From Elephas maximus indicus (lineage: Eukaryota > Chordata > Mammalia > Proboscidea > Elephantidae), in NCBI RefSeq assembly GCF_024166365.1, contig NC_064825.1, positions 103,678,480-103,742,479 on the forward strand: a DNA stretch of 64,000 bases, written 5' to 3'. Of this stretch, positions 1-10,879 are shown one piece after another. The stretch's first letter is position 1; every line of letters starts with the position of its first letter. Below the pieces are notes generated by a model, which had not been told where the DNA came from, ran no database searches, and worked only from the letters and a program-made list of their open reading frames with translations. The position numbers and the translations under genes are program-made.

Positions 1-113
1 CACATAGGAAAATCACATCATATGGCAAAATGGTGGATAATCAAACAATATTGGGAATCATGGCCTAGCCAAGTTGAAGGATATTTTTGGGGGACACAGT
101 TCAATCCATGACA
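1..113 (-). mobile_element. Solo LTR of MaLR (ERVL) type, 3' part cut by window start
   Basis: This is the end of an MLT1/MST-like LTR, read on the minus strand. It matches 16179-16291 almost base for base and ends in the same terminal dinucleotide next to the target-site duplicate GTGAG (114-118). It sits inside an OR4B1-like gene relic. The same insertion occurs in the second copy of this block, so it predates the duplication. The rest of the LTR lies outside the window. Confidence 0.8.
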
Positions 114-365
114 GTGAGTAAGTCCGTGAGAATTTAGGGACAAAATTAGAGGAGTAACTGATCTTCACCAGGGACAGGTAGCTAAGGAAGAAGTCCATGG
201 GGGAATGCAGACTCTTGCTGACACTGACTGTCAACACGATGAGGCCATTGCCCATCACCGTGGCCAGGTACACAGGAAGAAACCCCACAAAACACACTCT
301 CTGCACTTCTGGGTCCTGGAAAAGGCTAGTGAGAATTAACTCAGTCACATAATTTTACTGGCCAT
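114..365 (-). pseudogene. OR4B1: OR4B1-like odorant receptor pseudogene, N-terminal fragment (copy 1)
   Basis: The minus strand encodes the start of a family-4 odorant receptor. It has the N-terminal VTEL-type motif, a first membrane segment ending in the conserved GN, and a PMDFFLSYLS segment matching the usual PMYFFLS of loop 1/TM2. It corresponds to roughly residues 1-85 of a protein of about 309. The initiator aligned to human OR4B1 is at 365-363, but one base is missing a few codons later, so the frame is broken at once. Coding sequence then stops at the solo LTR (1-113). The remainder would lie left of the window. Copy 2 (15120-16525) has the same LTR at the same point but lost the PMYFF stretch that this copy keeps. 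It is a host gene relic, not translatable as it stands. Confidence 0.9.
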
Positions 366-465
366 GGATCCCATTCAGGCATGCTGGGTGCCCCGGATTG
401 AGAGGTTTGCAATAAAATGAACAAAAATTTAAAAACAATTCGCCTTACTTATATCATTTTAACAA

Positions 466-665
466 CAAGAACAGTTGCTGTTGAGTCAATTCCAACTCAA
501 GGTAACTCCGTGTTTGTCAGAGTAGAACTGTGCTCCGGAGGGTTTTCAATGGCTAGTTGTTCAGAAGTAAATAACCAGGCCTTTCTGCTGGGGTGCCTCT
601 GGGAGGACTTGAACTGCCAACCTTAGCAGCTGAGTGTGTTAACTATTTGCACCATCAAGAGACTC
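466..665 (-). repeat. AFROSINE (afrotherian tRNA-derived SINE)
   Basis: The reverse complement shows the AFROSINE layout: a tRNA-like head with a degenerate B box, an 'ATTGAAAACCCT' core and an 'AGTCGGAATYGACTC' tail (here 'agtcaattccaactc'). The same insertion is present at 16624-16826, about 96% identical by eye, because the whole block is duplicated. Confidence 0.85.
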
Positions 666-790
666 CATTGTTAACTTAGAAGAGAATATTCTTTTGTTTT
701 TTTCCCCCAATTTTTAGAGGATGTAAAACAATTTAAAATACAAATCACTCAATCTTTCATTTTGTCAATATACTTATACAACATTGAATT

Positions 791-3657
791 CTTTTTTTTG
801 TGGTTTAGATGAAGGTTAACGGAACTAACTAGTTTCTCATTAAGCAATTAATACATGTATTGTTTTGTGACACTGGTTAACAATCTCATGGCATGTCAGC
901 ATTCTCCCCTTCTCGACCTTTGGTTCCCTCTTATTAGCTTTCCTTTCCCCTCCTGCCTTCTTATCCTTGCCCCTGGGCTGGTAAGCATATTTAGTCTCAT
1001 TTTGTTTTATGGATCGGTCTAATCTTTGGCTGAAGGGTGAACCTCAGGAGTAACTTCAGTACTGAGTTAAAAGAGTGTATGGGGGCCATACTCTTGGGAT
1101 TTCTCCAGTCTCTGTCAGACCAGTAAGTCTGGCCTTTTTTTGTGAGTTAGAATTCTGTCGGTCCGGGACCCTCTACTGTGATCCCTGGCAGAGTAGTTGT
1201 TGATGGTAGCTGGGCACCATCTAGTTGTACTGGACTCAGTCTGGTGGAGGCTGTGATAATTGGAGTTCATTAGTCCTTTGGACTAATCTTTCCTTTGTGT
1301 CTTTTGTTTTCTTCATTCTCCCTTGCTCTAGATATGGTGGGGCCAATGGAATATCTTAAATGGCCGCTCACAAGCTTTTAAGCCCGCAGATGCTACTCAC
1401 CAAAGTAGGATGTAGAACATTTTCTTTATAAACTATGTTATGCCAATTCACCTAGAGGTTCTCTGAGACCCTGGCCCTCACCCTCAGCCCAGTATTTTGG
1501 TCCCTCAGGGAGTTTGGATGTGTCTATGAAACTTCCATGACCTGCTTTGGTCAAGTTGTGCTGGCTTCCCCAGTGTTGTGTACTGTCTTACCCTTCACCA
1601 AAGTCACCACTTATCTATTGTCTATTAGTGTTTTTCCCTCCCCGCCTGTGACGCTTGAGATTGTGTATCACCTTGGCTTGGCCATGATTCTCAGTGTTTT
1701 GGAAGTTGTGTGGTGTTGTGGTCACTTCCCTATTGATTTTTGATATGTGATCACCCCTGTGATGAGATCTTCTATGAATAGCTGATTGTTTGAGGGGGAA
1801 TTTCCTTGGGTGTGTGGCCTGCATCTGAAAATAAGTGGATGTTCTGGCAAGGCTCAGGGGCTTTTGCTCCTTCTGGGTGTTGCAGCTGGCTCTTGTTCAT
1901 CTGATCTCCAATTCTTGGGACTTCAGCTAGCAGCTTGCCTGTGGTCTTGCCTGCTGATCTTGGGCTTCATCAACCTTCACAGTCTGTGAGCAACAACCCT
2001 GTTCTCTAAAGTGAAGATCTTGTGTTCACAAGCCCCTGTGGCTTCATGAATCAGGAGAAGCCTCTATCCTGACCCATGCACTTGGGACATTACAGCCTCT
2101 ACAACCATGTGAGCCATTTCCTTGATATAAATCTCTGTCTCTGTATGTATTTATATGCTTTACTGATTTTGCTTCTCTAGAGAACTGAGCGTAAGACATC
2201 ACCCCCTCCTGCCTCGTAATCATTAAAGATTGTTTCTTTTTTGTGTGTAAACCTTTTCATGAGTTTTTATAATAGTAGTCTCATATAATATGTCCCCTGT
2301 CGTGATTGACTTATTTCACTCGGTTAATGCCCTCCAGATTCATTCATGTTGTGAAAAGTTTCTCAGATTCATCATTGTTCTTTATCATTGCATAGTGTAC
2401 CGTAGTTTGCGTATCCATTCATCACTTGATGGGCACTTAGGTCGTTTCCATCTTTTTGCAATTGTGAATAATGCTGCAGAGAACATGGTGTGCGTATGTG
2501 TATTTGCCTGATGGCTCTTATTTCTCTAGCATATATGTCTAGGAGCGGATTGCTGGATCATTTGGTATTTCTATTTCTAGCTTTTTTTAAGGAAGTGCTT
2601 TATAGTTTTTCAAAATCATTGTACCATTTTGTATTCCCACCAGCAGTGCATGAGAGTTCCAATCCCCCGTGGCCTTTCCAACATTTGCTATTTTTTGATT
2701 GGTGCCAGTAACGTTGGGGTGAGATGGTATCACGTTGTAGTTTTGATTTTCACTTCTTTAATGGCTAGAGATCTTGAGCATTTCGCCATGTGTCTGTTAG
2801 CCACCTGAATGTCTTCTTTGGTGAAGTGTCTGTTCATGACCTTTGTCCATTTTTTAGTTGGATTATCTGTCTTTCTGTTGAAGAGGTGTTGGATTTTCCT
2901 ATAGATTTTAGAGATTAGGTCTTTGTTGGATTTGTCATAGCCAAAACATTTTTCCCAGTCTCTAGATTTTCTTTTTACTCTTTTGGTGAAGTCTTTTGAT
3001 GAGCATAAGTGTTTAAACTTTAGAAGATCCCAGTTATCTAGCTTATCTCCTGGTGTTTGTGTATTGGTAGTTATGGTTTGTATCCTTTTAATGCCATGTA
3101 TTAGGGCCTCTAGCATTGACCCTTTTTTTTCCTTCTATAATCTTTATTGTTTTTTGGTCTTATATTTAGGTCTTTGATGCATCCCGAGTTAGTTTTTGTT
3201 TATGGTGTGAAGTATGGGTCCTGTGTCATTTTTTTGCAGATGGACATTCAGTTTTGCCAGCACCATTTGTTAAAGACTGTCTTTTCCCCGTTAAATGGAG
3301 TTTGGGCCTTTCTGAAAGACCAGGTGACCACAGGTCTATGGATTGGCATCTGAGTTCTCAATTTGTTCCACTGGTCAATGTGTTGTACCAGTACCAGACT
3401 GTTTTGACTACCATAGCTATATAGTAGGTTCTGAGGTCATGTAGTTTGAAGCTCTGACTTTATTCTTCTTCTTCAATAATGCTTTACTTATCTGGGACCG
3501 CTTTCCTTCCATAGTTTTTCCTTCTAATCACAGAGAATGTGGATATGTGGATGTATGTAGGTATGTGTATCAGGATTGCATTGTATCCGTAGGTTGCTTT
3601 GGGTAGAATTGATGTTTTCACAATATTAAGTATACTTATTCATGAGCATGGTATGTA
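791..3657 (-). mobile_element. L1 LINE, 3' UTR plus C-terminal ORF2 (duplicated fragment)
   Basis: The T-rich start at 791 is the reverse of an L1 poly(A) end. 791-2215 is the long 3' UTR seen in afrotherian L1s, interrupted by a solo LTR. 2215-3657 is ORF2 C-terminal coding. The minus frame at 3116-2730 has recognisable ORF2 motifs such as LISKIYRKIQ, KKWTKVMNRHF and EDIQVANRHM. It is a direct duplicate of 16948-19859 and breaks off at 3657, so it is not an independent insertion. Several frame breaks; inactive. Confidence 0.9.
1647..2198 (+). mobile_element. Solo LTR (ERVL/MaLR-like) inside the L1 3' UTR
   Basis: A 552-bp TG...CA unit with a late TATAAAT-type block sits within L1 3' UTR sequence. 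It ends in 'tctctagagaac...gaca', a signature common to ERVL-type LTRs. Its twin is at 17826-18374 in the duplicated block, roughly 92-93% identical by eye. No internal retroviral sequence remains. Confidence 0.7.
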
Positions 3658-3659
3658 CA

Positions 3660-3727
3660 GGTTCCACACGAGCACAATTAAGTGTTCTGGAATTCCCATT
3701 CTTTCTAATGTTATCTATAATTTGTCT
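3660..3727 (-). repeat. RTE fragment at a duplication junction
   Basis: This 68-bp piece matches the reverse-transcriptase part of the RTE at about 48808-48875 ('acaattaagtgttctggaat' is shared). It has no RTE 3' end or tail. It lies exactly between the end of the duplicated L1 block (3657) and the start of inverted-repeat arm A (3724). Confidence 0.8.
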
Positions 3728-4039
3728 TTAGAGATTACAAATACTGAGAATCTCTATAGAGGAACAAATACTGAAAAAATCCCAGTATCAGAGCTTGAGA
3801 TAGTAGTTTTTTTTTTTTTCATATTTTATTGGTTTAGAGTGTCATAGTCTACAGTTTGAGTAAGAGACCATTCTTGCCCTTACTGAAATATGAAATATTC
3901 TATGTGTGTACAAACCATTGTGAGCTTGTATGTACGAATATCTTTTAAAAGTACATGAGCACACACAAACACACATGGGAACACGCTATCTAGAGTTTAG
4001 TACATTAGTTTGTTTTCGTTTAAGAATATACCTTGGTTT

Positions 4040-4345
4040 TCTTCCTAAATAGCATGTGGAAATTTGCCTAATTTTTACTTCTGAATATAGATATTATTTC
4101 ATATGGATGGATGTAGCATTATTTATTTAACGTGTCTTTAATGTATGGATATTTAGATTTTTTCTAGGTTTTTACTATTATAAGCATTGTTGCACTGAAA
4201 ATTCTTGTACACATGTACTTATAGAGTGGAGGCCAGTTCAAAGCATATAAATATTTTTTTAGTTAGAGAGTGTCAAGTTGCTTTTTAAGAGGTTTTCATC
4301 AAATTATACTCCCAGCACCAATATCTGAGCGATTGCTTGATTCCC
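4040..4345 (-). repeat. Old L1M LINE fragment, 3' region
   Basis: The plus strand reads as the reverse of an L1 ORF2 C-terminus/3' UTR ('ttactattataagcattgttgcactga', then an 'attatactcccagcacca' motif). It is highly diverged, as expected of a mammal-wide L1M relic. The surrounding 3730-4490 has no coding signal. Confidence 0.6.
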
Positions 4346-4489
4346 TAAACCATTTTCAACAGTGTATATTTTCAGTCTTTTTTTTTTCTATTTTTTTTAA
4401 TCAAAATAATCCAGAAGAAAAGGCAAGGGAAAAATCAGATTACTCTAATATGGCGTTACATATGATAAACTTTGCTGAATAAAAATTTC

Positions 4490-5160
4490 TTAAAAGAAAA
4501 AGGTATTCTTGCATAGGCAAGAGTTCAAAAATATACTTACTTTCTTTAAAAAAAAGTACTTTAAGGAGATGATAAGTTTGAGAATTTCAAGAGAAAACTG
4601 AAGGCTACATAAGACAACTGAATACAAATTTCAGAAATGAAAAAATGCGATATTCAAAATTGAGAGCTTAATGAATGATCTGAATAGTGCATTAGATATG
4701 ATTGAAGAAAGAATTAGTGGAATTTGAGATGATCACAGAGAAACTAAAATACTAATCAATATTAGACTTTGATAAATTAAGAATGTGTTTTTTTAATCTC
4801 TAAAATAACTTCTCATGGAAAACTAAAACAATGAATAACTTCCAAACTAAGAAAAGTAGAAAATAAACAGAATAACAAAAAATAATAATCAAAAGAAGAT
4901 AAGAACAGGTGGAACAAATTGAATGTGTTTGATAAGATTGTAGATTTATATGCAAGTGTACCTGTCCTTATATTGGATGAAAATGTAATAGATGCTCCTA
5001 TTGATAAACCAAGATTAGTCTACTGGATAAAAGAAATGTGAACATATGCTGTTAAAAAGAGACTAACTTAAAGCATATGGGTACAGAAAAGTTAGAGGTT
5101 AAAGAATGGAAAATGATACACCATCCCAACACAAAGAGATGGTAAGTGAAGCTATAATAT
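4490..5160 (+). repeat. Old L1M LINE fragment, ORF1 / 5' ORF2 region
   Basis: A-rich sense strand with L1-like ORF1 remnants ('ttcaagagaaaactgaaggc', 'gatatgattgaagaaagaat'). All frames are closed. The inverted counterpart is at about 34640-35130. Confidence 0.5.
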
Positions 5161-5989
5161 TTCATACAAGAATACTTAAAGGAAAAAAATACAAGCAAAG
5201 TAGAACATTTCATAATTATTTAGGTTTGATTCACCATCAGATGTTATAACACTATGGTGGCTAAATTTAAAAGAGCTGTTATCTTTTAGAGATGAATTTG
5301 AAACATGTAAAATGAAATGGCATGATGTCTGAGATTTTATTCAAAATTATATGAGTAATGGGAACAGGGAGTCGACAGGGATATAAATAAAACGATTTGG
5401 ACATGAGCTGACAACTGTTGAAGGTGAGTGATGGGTAAAAGAGATTTTTAATGTTATACGGTCTACTTTGACATATATTTGAAATGTCCCATAATAAGAA
5501 GGTTACAGTAAGCACCATCAAACATAAAAGCCCGATTTCTTACAAGTAGGGCTCCTTTGGTCCTGTGATCCCAACTGAAAGTTCTGTTGCTGGTCCAGAT
5601 AGAAGGTTGGCTGATCCTGAAGATGGACATTGCATCTGCTTTGGAGTAACCTTTTTATGCAATGTGCTCATCAGAATGCTGAAGGGCTGAGTGGAGACTT
5701 GCTGAGTTTACTGTATGAGCGTTATATGCTAATTTGCATTGAAAGGTATATATGTGCAGCAAAAAATAGTACGTTGAATCAGTAGCTTTCATATTTACAG
5801 AGAACAATCAGTTCACTACAATCAATCAATTTTCAAAACATATGAAATAGGTAGAGCATACAAAAGAAAGAAAGAAACCCTTTACAATGTTACCGAAAAA
5901 CACAAAAGATGCGAACAAATGGAAATACATGTGTACAAATGGAAATACATACCACGGCCCTGCATAGGAAGACTCCCTATCATTAAGAA
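5161..5989. other. Arm A sequence without recognised gene
   Basis: No OR exon or other coding region is visible. The stretch has a mirror in arm B (about 33900-34640), including the region around 5560-5760 matched by about 34130-34330. AT-rich, probably diverged L1 debris. Confidence 0.5.
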
Positions 5990-7000
5990 GTCAATTTTTT
6001 GAAATAAATTTATAAATGTAAGATGACTTCAATCAAAATTATAACAGGTTCTTTTTTGGAGGTGATGGGATAGGAAGTGAAGTAAAATTAAAATTAAAAC
6101 TCATATGGAAGAACCATTGCCAGTAGAACTTTGAAAATGAAGAGCAGTGAGGAGGGACTAGCCCACCAGACATTAAAGCATTTTATAAAGCTTCCATAAT
6201 AAGAAACAGTGCAGCCCTGCCTACTCCAGAAGCTATAAAGGAAAATAATGTCAATTACCTAAAAAGCAAAAACTTCTATATGTAAAAAAAAAAAAAAAAT
6301 CGTAAATACAGGACAAAGATCAAAAGATAAACCAAGGAAAAAATCATACCAGAAATATTAATCTTCATCTATAAATAGTTCTTAGAACATAATAAAAAGA
6401 ATCGCAACTCAAATATGGGAAAATGATAGGAACAAACAGTTCACAGAAAATGTAAACGGCCTTTAGCTATATGAAAAGATGTTCAACCTCACGGGAAATA
6501 AAAGAAATGTAAATTAAAATTATATCAAGCTGCCATTTTTCATCTATCAGATTAGCAAAATCCCTAGAGTTTTAACATTCCATTTTGCAGGAAAGACAAA
6601 ATTGCTGATGAGAGCTCAAATTGGCACAATCACTGCAAAGGGCAATTTGGTAACATCTATCAAGTTACCAAGAATACACACTTTTGATCCAGCAACTCCA
6701 TTTCTAGAAATTTAACTGTATTTAAGACAAGGTTCATCACCACAGTACTAGTTGAAAAAAAGCCAATATATTATCAGTAGAAGACTGGTTAATTAAATGA
6801 CGACACATCCATTCAACGAGGACCACAAATAACAATAATTTAGAAGAGTCTTCAAGATATATGGTTAAATAAATAAGACAAGTTTCCCATGTGCTTGTAC
6901 TGTATGTTATCACTCATATAAAAGGTGAAGATAAATGGGTATATATATTATATAGATCTGTATATGTACACTTATATTTGCTTAAGGAAACTCTGAAAAG
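5990..7000 (+). repeat. Old L1M LINE, ORF2 C-terminus and 3' UTR
   Basis: It contains degraded ORF2 text (a GLA(R/H)P-like 'gggactagcccaccaga', 'gaagactggttaattaaa') and a terminal microsatellite-like TA tract near 6938. The counterpart on the opposite strand in arm B is 32130-33420. No open frame. Confidence 0.65.
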
Positions 7001-7831
7001 AAAACAGGAAACTAAGGAAAATGTTTATCTGGTAGGGGCATAGGAGAGGGGAAAAATGGAATGGAGAAACAAAGAGAATGAAAATTTCCACGTGTACCTT
7101 TTTGGTTTGTTTATTTTTAAAAGCTTATGAAAGTAATTAATGCTATAGGATATTTTAAATGCAAAAGCAATAGAAAAAAAACAAGAGAAGAAAAAGCTGA
7201 TAGATTTTACTACATGGAAATGAAAAGCCTTTAAAAATTGAAACTGTTGTAAATAAGATTCAAAGCCAGTTAAATATGGAAACATCATCCTCATGAAAAA
7301 AAATTGGAGAAATGCAAATTAAATGATGAGATATATATAATAAATTTGCAAAATGTTTTTAACTTTCGATTGTAAAACAATTTCTGAGTTATGAAAATAT
7401 CACAAGGATAGCACAAGGAATTTCTGTATACTCTTAATGCATATTCCCCAAATGTCAGTATTTTGCCACATTTTTATCACTCATACTCTAGACAGATAGA
7501 ATTTTTTTTCTGCAATGTTGAAGCTAAGCTGTTGACACGATGCCTCCTTACCTCTAGACCCTCGGTGAGTAATTCCTAAAACCAAAGACCTTCTCTGACA
7601 CAAGTACAGCACAATTTGCAAAATCAGGAATGGAAAATGATGTCTTTATTACCTACTTACGGACTTTTAGCACCACTGATACCCTTGACCTATTCCAGGA
7701 TCCAATCCCAAATTACATGTTGCTTTTAGTTATTATATATTTTTAATCTCCTTTAATCTGGAACAGTTTTTCAGTTTATGTCTTTCATGATGTTCACACT
7801 TCTGAAGTGTTAAAAAAAAAAAAAAAGGAAA

Positions 7832-7960
7832 ACTAAACTAACTGCCAATTGAAGAGATTCTGACTCACGGCAACCCATGTGTTTCAGAGTAAAACTGACT
7901 CCATAGGGTTTTCAATGGCTGTGATTCTCCAGAACTAGATCATTAGGACTTTCTGTCTTT
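7832..7960 (-). repeat. AFROSINE, truncated
   Basis: This is the reverse complement of the AFROSINE core and tail, lacking the tRNA-like head. The complete orthologous copy is in arm B at 31405-31590, so the SINE predates the inverted duplication and lost its head here. Confidence 0.8.
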
Positions 7961-7961
7961 T

Positions 7962-8090
7962 TTTGTGATTTAGGTGAAAGTTTACAAAGCAAATTAGTTT
8001 CTCCTTAAACAGTTAATACACAATTTTTTTTGTGACACTGGTTGCCAACCTCATGTTGCATCAACACTCTCCCCTTCTCCACCTGAGGTT
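7962..8090 (-). repeat. L1 3' UTR fragment
   Basis: The stretch 'tttaggtgaaagtttacaaa' and what follows matches the first part of the L1 3' UTR seen reversed at 791-940 and 16948-17110. It abuts the truncated AFROSINE and is absent from the matching place in arm B, so it arrived after the arms formed and probably came with a local deletion. Confidence 0.75.
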
Positions 8091-8346
8091 AAAGCTTTTT
8101 TATTCAAGAATATTTATGACAGTGTTATTTATAGTAGTAAAAAATTAGAAACTACTTAAACATCTAACAACAGAAAAATGACGAGTTAAGTTACAGTACA
8201 TTCATAAGTGAATATATTTTATAAGCAATTAAATTGAAGTGTTTAAAGATGGGCAAAAGATAGAATAACCCTAGAAATAACAAGTGCTGTACACGTATTT
8301 CTTTCAACCAGTTCTGCCCTTCACAAGTTTCCATTTGGACTCAGCA

Positions 8347-9309
8347 TCATCCTGAACACAAGGAGCCAATACTCAGTCTCTGTCTCTCAACCACTTTCAT
8401 TGTTTTGCTCCACAGCCTCTTCATGGCCTTCGTCACTTCAGCATTTCTCAGGGAGTAGATTACAGGGTTGAGGAGAGGAGTGATCACTGTGTAGAACACA
8501 GCCACCATCTTGTCCACAGACAGAGTGGTAGAGGGCCTCATATAGATAAAGATAAGGGGCCCAAAGAACAAGATTACCACAGAAATATGGGACCCACAGG
8601 TGGAGAGGGCCTTTCGCCTCCCCTCAGAGCTTCGAGTCCTCAGATGGAGCAAGATAACCACATAGGAGGCTAAGACAACCACAAAGCTGATGACAGACAG
8701 GGTCCCCCCATTGGCAACCATCAACAGACCAGTGAGAAAGGTGTCAGAGCAGGCAAGCTTGAGCAGAGGAAGCAGGTCACAGAAGAAGTGGTCAATCACA
8801 TTGGGGCCACAAAAGGGCAAGTGGAAGATGAGAAGGACTTGGGCAAAGGAATGCACAAAGCCCCCCACCCATGCTATTCCTACCAAGACAGCACACACTT
8901 GCTGGTTCATGATGGTAGTGTAATTGAGGGGCTTGCAGATGGCCACATAGCGGTCATAGGCCATCACAGTGAGCAGGAAAATCTCAGTGCCACCAAAGAA
9001 GTGGATGAAGAAAACCTGTGTTATGCAGCCCCACAGGTATATGGCTTTCCTTTCAGCCAGCAAATCTGAGATAAGCTTGGGGGCTGTGGTAGAAGAGTGG
9101 CAGATCTCCATAAAGGACAGGTAACTGAGGAAGAAGTACATGGGGGAAGCAAGACTTCTGCTGGTCATGACAGTGAGCACAATGAGGAAATTCCCCAATA
9201 CAATCGCTATGTACAAGAACAAAAATATCACAAAGCAGACTCTCTGCACCTCCGGATTGGTAGAAAGTCCCAGAAAAACGAATTCAGTCATATTGTGTGT
9301 GTTAGCCAT
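8347..9309 (-). CDS. OR4X2: Odorant receptor, OR4X2-like (arm A copy), intact
   Basis: Single-exon, 320-residue class II odorant receptor, a seven-membrane-pass G-protein-coupled receptor expected in cilia of olfactory neurons. Visible marks: N-glycosylation site N6-M-T; GN at 39-40 in TM1; PMYFF at 56-60; C95 and C177 for the TM3-loop disulfide, with C167 and C187 also present; MAYDRYVAIC at 116-125; SY at 215-216 in TM5; KALSTCGSH at 233-241; NPVIY at 281-285. The start at 9309 is chosen because it aligns with the arm B copy and with OR4 relatives. An in-frame ATG 42 codons upstream (9435) is unlikely to be the start, and human OR4X2 as I recall it begins at the equivalent of M7. The C-terminus is 11 residues longer than the relative because the ancestral stop codon reads CAG (Q310). 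The upstream untranslated exon was not located. Confidence 0.95.
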   Translation of the reverse strand: MANTHNMTEFVFLGLSTNPEVQRVCFVIFLFLYIAIVLGNFLIVLTVMTSRSLASPMYFFLSYLSFMEICHSSTTAPKLISDLLAERKAIYLWGCITQVFFIHFFGGTEIFLLTVMAYDRYVAICKPLNYTTIMNQQVCAVLVGIAWVGGFVHSFAQVLLIFHLPFCGPNVIDHFFCDLLPLLKLACSDTFLTGLLMVANGGTLSVISFVVVLASYVVILLHLRTRSSEGRRKALSTCGSHISVVILFFGPLIFIYMRPSTTLSVDKMVAVFYTVITPLLNPVIYSLRNAEVTKAMKRLWSKTMKVVERQRLSIGSLCSG

Positions 9310-10879
9310 GAAGTCATCACTGGGAGGTGGTAGTTTGAGTGGGGTGATTTGAAGTGATACAAGAGACTGCTTCGTTGAGGTGAGTGGGTGAATTACATAA
9401 CGATCCTTGCATGTGTTAGATGCTTGTGATATCAAAAGAATAGTAGGAGTTAGTTATGTGTAGAAGACGAGAAAAGCAGTCTAAGAAGGCAGAAGAGCAA
9501 GTGTAAATCTGTGAAAATGTATCATGTGTGCCTGGAGTAAAGGGGAGCATAGGAAAAGACGAAGTTGGGGATAGAGTCTGGGACCAGTTTATGAAGGGCT
9601 GCTATGGGCTTTTGAGTGTATCCTGTAGATGATGGGGAATCATTGGGAATGCTAGTCAACTGGAAAGTCAAGTCACTTTGTAGGTAAAGGTTGGACTAAT
9701 GGAAACAGACCAGAAAAGGGGAAACCTGTTATTAGGTTAATGTTTCATGGTACCATTGGAGCAGCTGGGACAGCTTTACTATCTCCATTTTAGATGCCTT
9801 CCTATTGCCTTTGAATGTTTTTAATTGTCTTTTATTTGCAGCTTTCATTCATCCGCCTTCCCTTTGTTTCCTTGGTTTGCAGAATAGAACCCTTGATATT
9901 TATTGCCTGTCTTACCTCTGCTTCTCTGAATTCTCTCCTTGTATACTTGGTCACTTACTGACTTTTCCCTTTCCAAGAATCTAGCTCAATCCCTACCCAG
10001 TTCTTACTGGTACCTTCACTAAGAGAGCACTTCATAAAATGCCATGGGCTCGTTGCCACATTCCCTTGGCTTTCCATGTGGGATAATAATCAGCACATGC
10101 AAAAGAAGCACATGGTCACAAAACAAAAAACTCTTCCCAGCATCTCCAAGGCTTTGCTGTTCTCACCACAGTTACCTTTTCTGTTCTGACCACAGAGGTG
10201 CAAATGATGCCTTGAGAACAGCTCCCACCCAGGGTCAGCCAGGTTTCCCAGTGAGCCAGTCGAGAATCATCAAGCTGAGATACCTGTCTTGCCAGAGTCA
10301 CAAGGCTGAGAATCTACTCCTCCTGCTCCTCAGACTCAGGATGCTGAAACTAAACTGCTGGGTTCTCAATTTCACCAGACTTAAAACAAGAGCAAAGGAG
10401 GCTTCCCTCCTCTTTGTCTCTGTGCTGTTCCACAGAGAAAATCGAACCCTGGCAGCCTAGCCTTGACTTGAAACTGCTCCAGAGGCACCAGGGGAGAAGG
10501 TGGGATGATTGGGTAAGACAAGGTTGTTCCCCAGAGAGCTGTACCCTTTTCCCCTTGCTAATCAGGCAACCTTCCTCATGAGAAGCAGGACCTGGTTACT
10601 AAAATCTCAAAGTTCTTTGTAGGAAGCAACAACTTGAGAAATAAATAAAATATATGAACAAATTACAATTCACCCAATGTTCACAGGGCACTTACTCTGT
10701 ATGGGGCTGTATGCCTTTCAGAGATTAATTAGATGTAACTTTTCCTTGTCATGAGCTCAATCATGGCTTTATATGAAATGACACAACTCAAAAGGGTGAG
10801 TGCAATGAATAGGGACCATAAGTGTCAGGAAATCAAAGTAGTACTTCTCCTTGCCTTTGGTGTAGACAAGGGTATAAAC
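9310..10879. other. Upstream flank of the OR4X2-like gene, no further gene seen
   Basis: This stretch aligns in inverted orientation with about 26641-29503. A 138-codon open frame at 10044-10460 is not preserved in the partner arm and is not taken as a gene. The arm B flank contains an additional 1.3 kb, so this side carries a deletion near 10000-10030. The promoter and 5' untranslated exon of the receptor should lie here or further right, but no motif is clear enough to call. Confidence 0.6.

Noticed and set aside
2730-3116. 128-residue minus-strand frame as a possible gene
   Set aside because: Clear C-terminal ORF2 of an L1, duplicated with its element.
8690-9352. Plus-strand open frames opposite the OR4X2 gene
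   Set aside because: Antisense shadows of a conserved receptor. The same shadows occur opposite the arm B copy and OR4X1.
9310-9435. Upstream in-frame ATG giving a 362-residue receptor
   Set aside because: The extra 42 residues have no counterpart in arm B or in OR4 relatives, which all begin shortly before the N-x-T site.
10044-10460. 138-codon open frame, partly mirrored at 27124-27369
   Set aside because: The similarity comes from the inverted duplication. The frames diverge in start, length and phase between the arms, there is no protein family resemblance, and no coding-type substitution pattern is visible.
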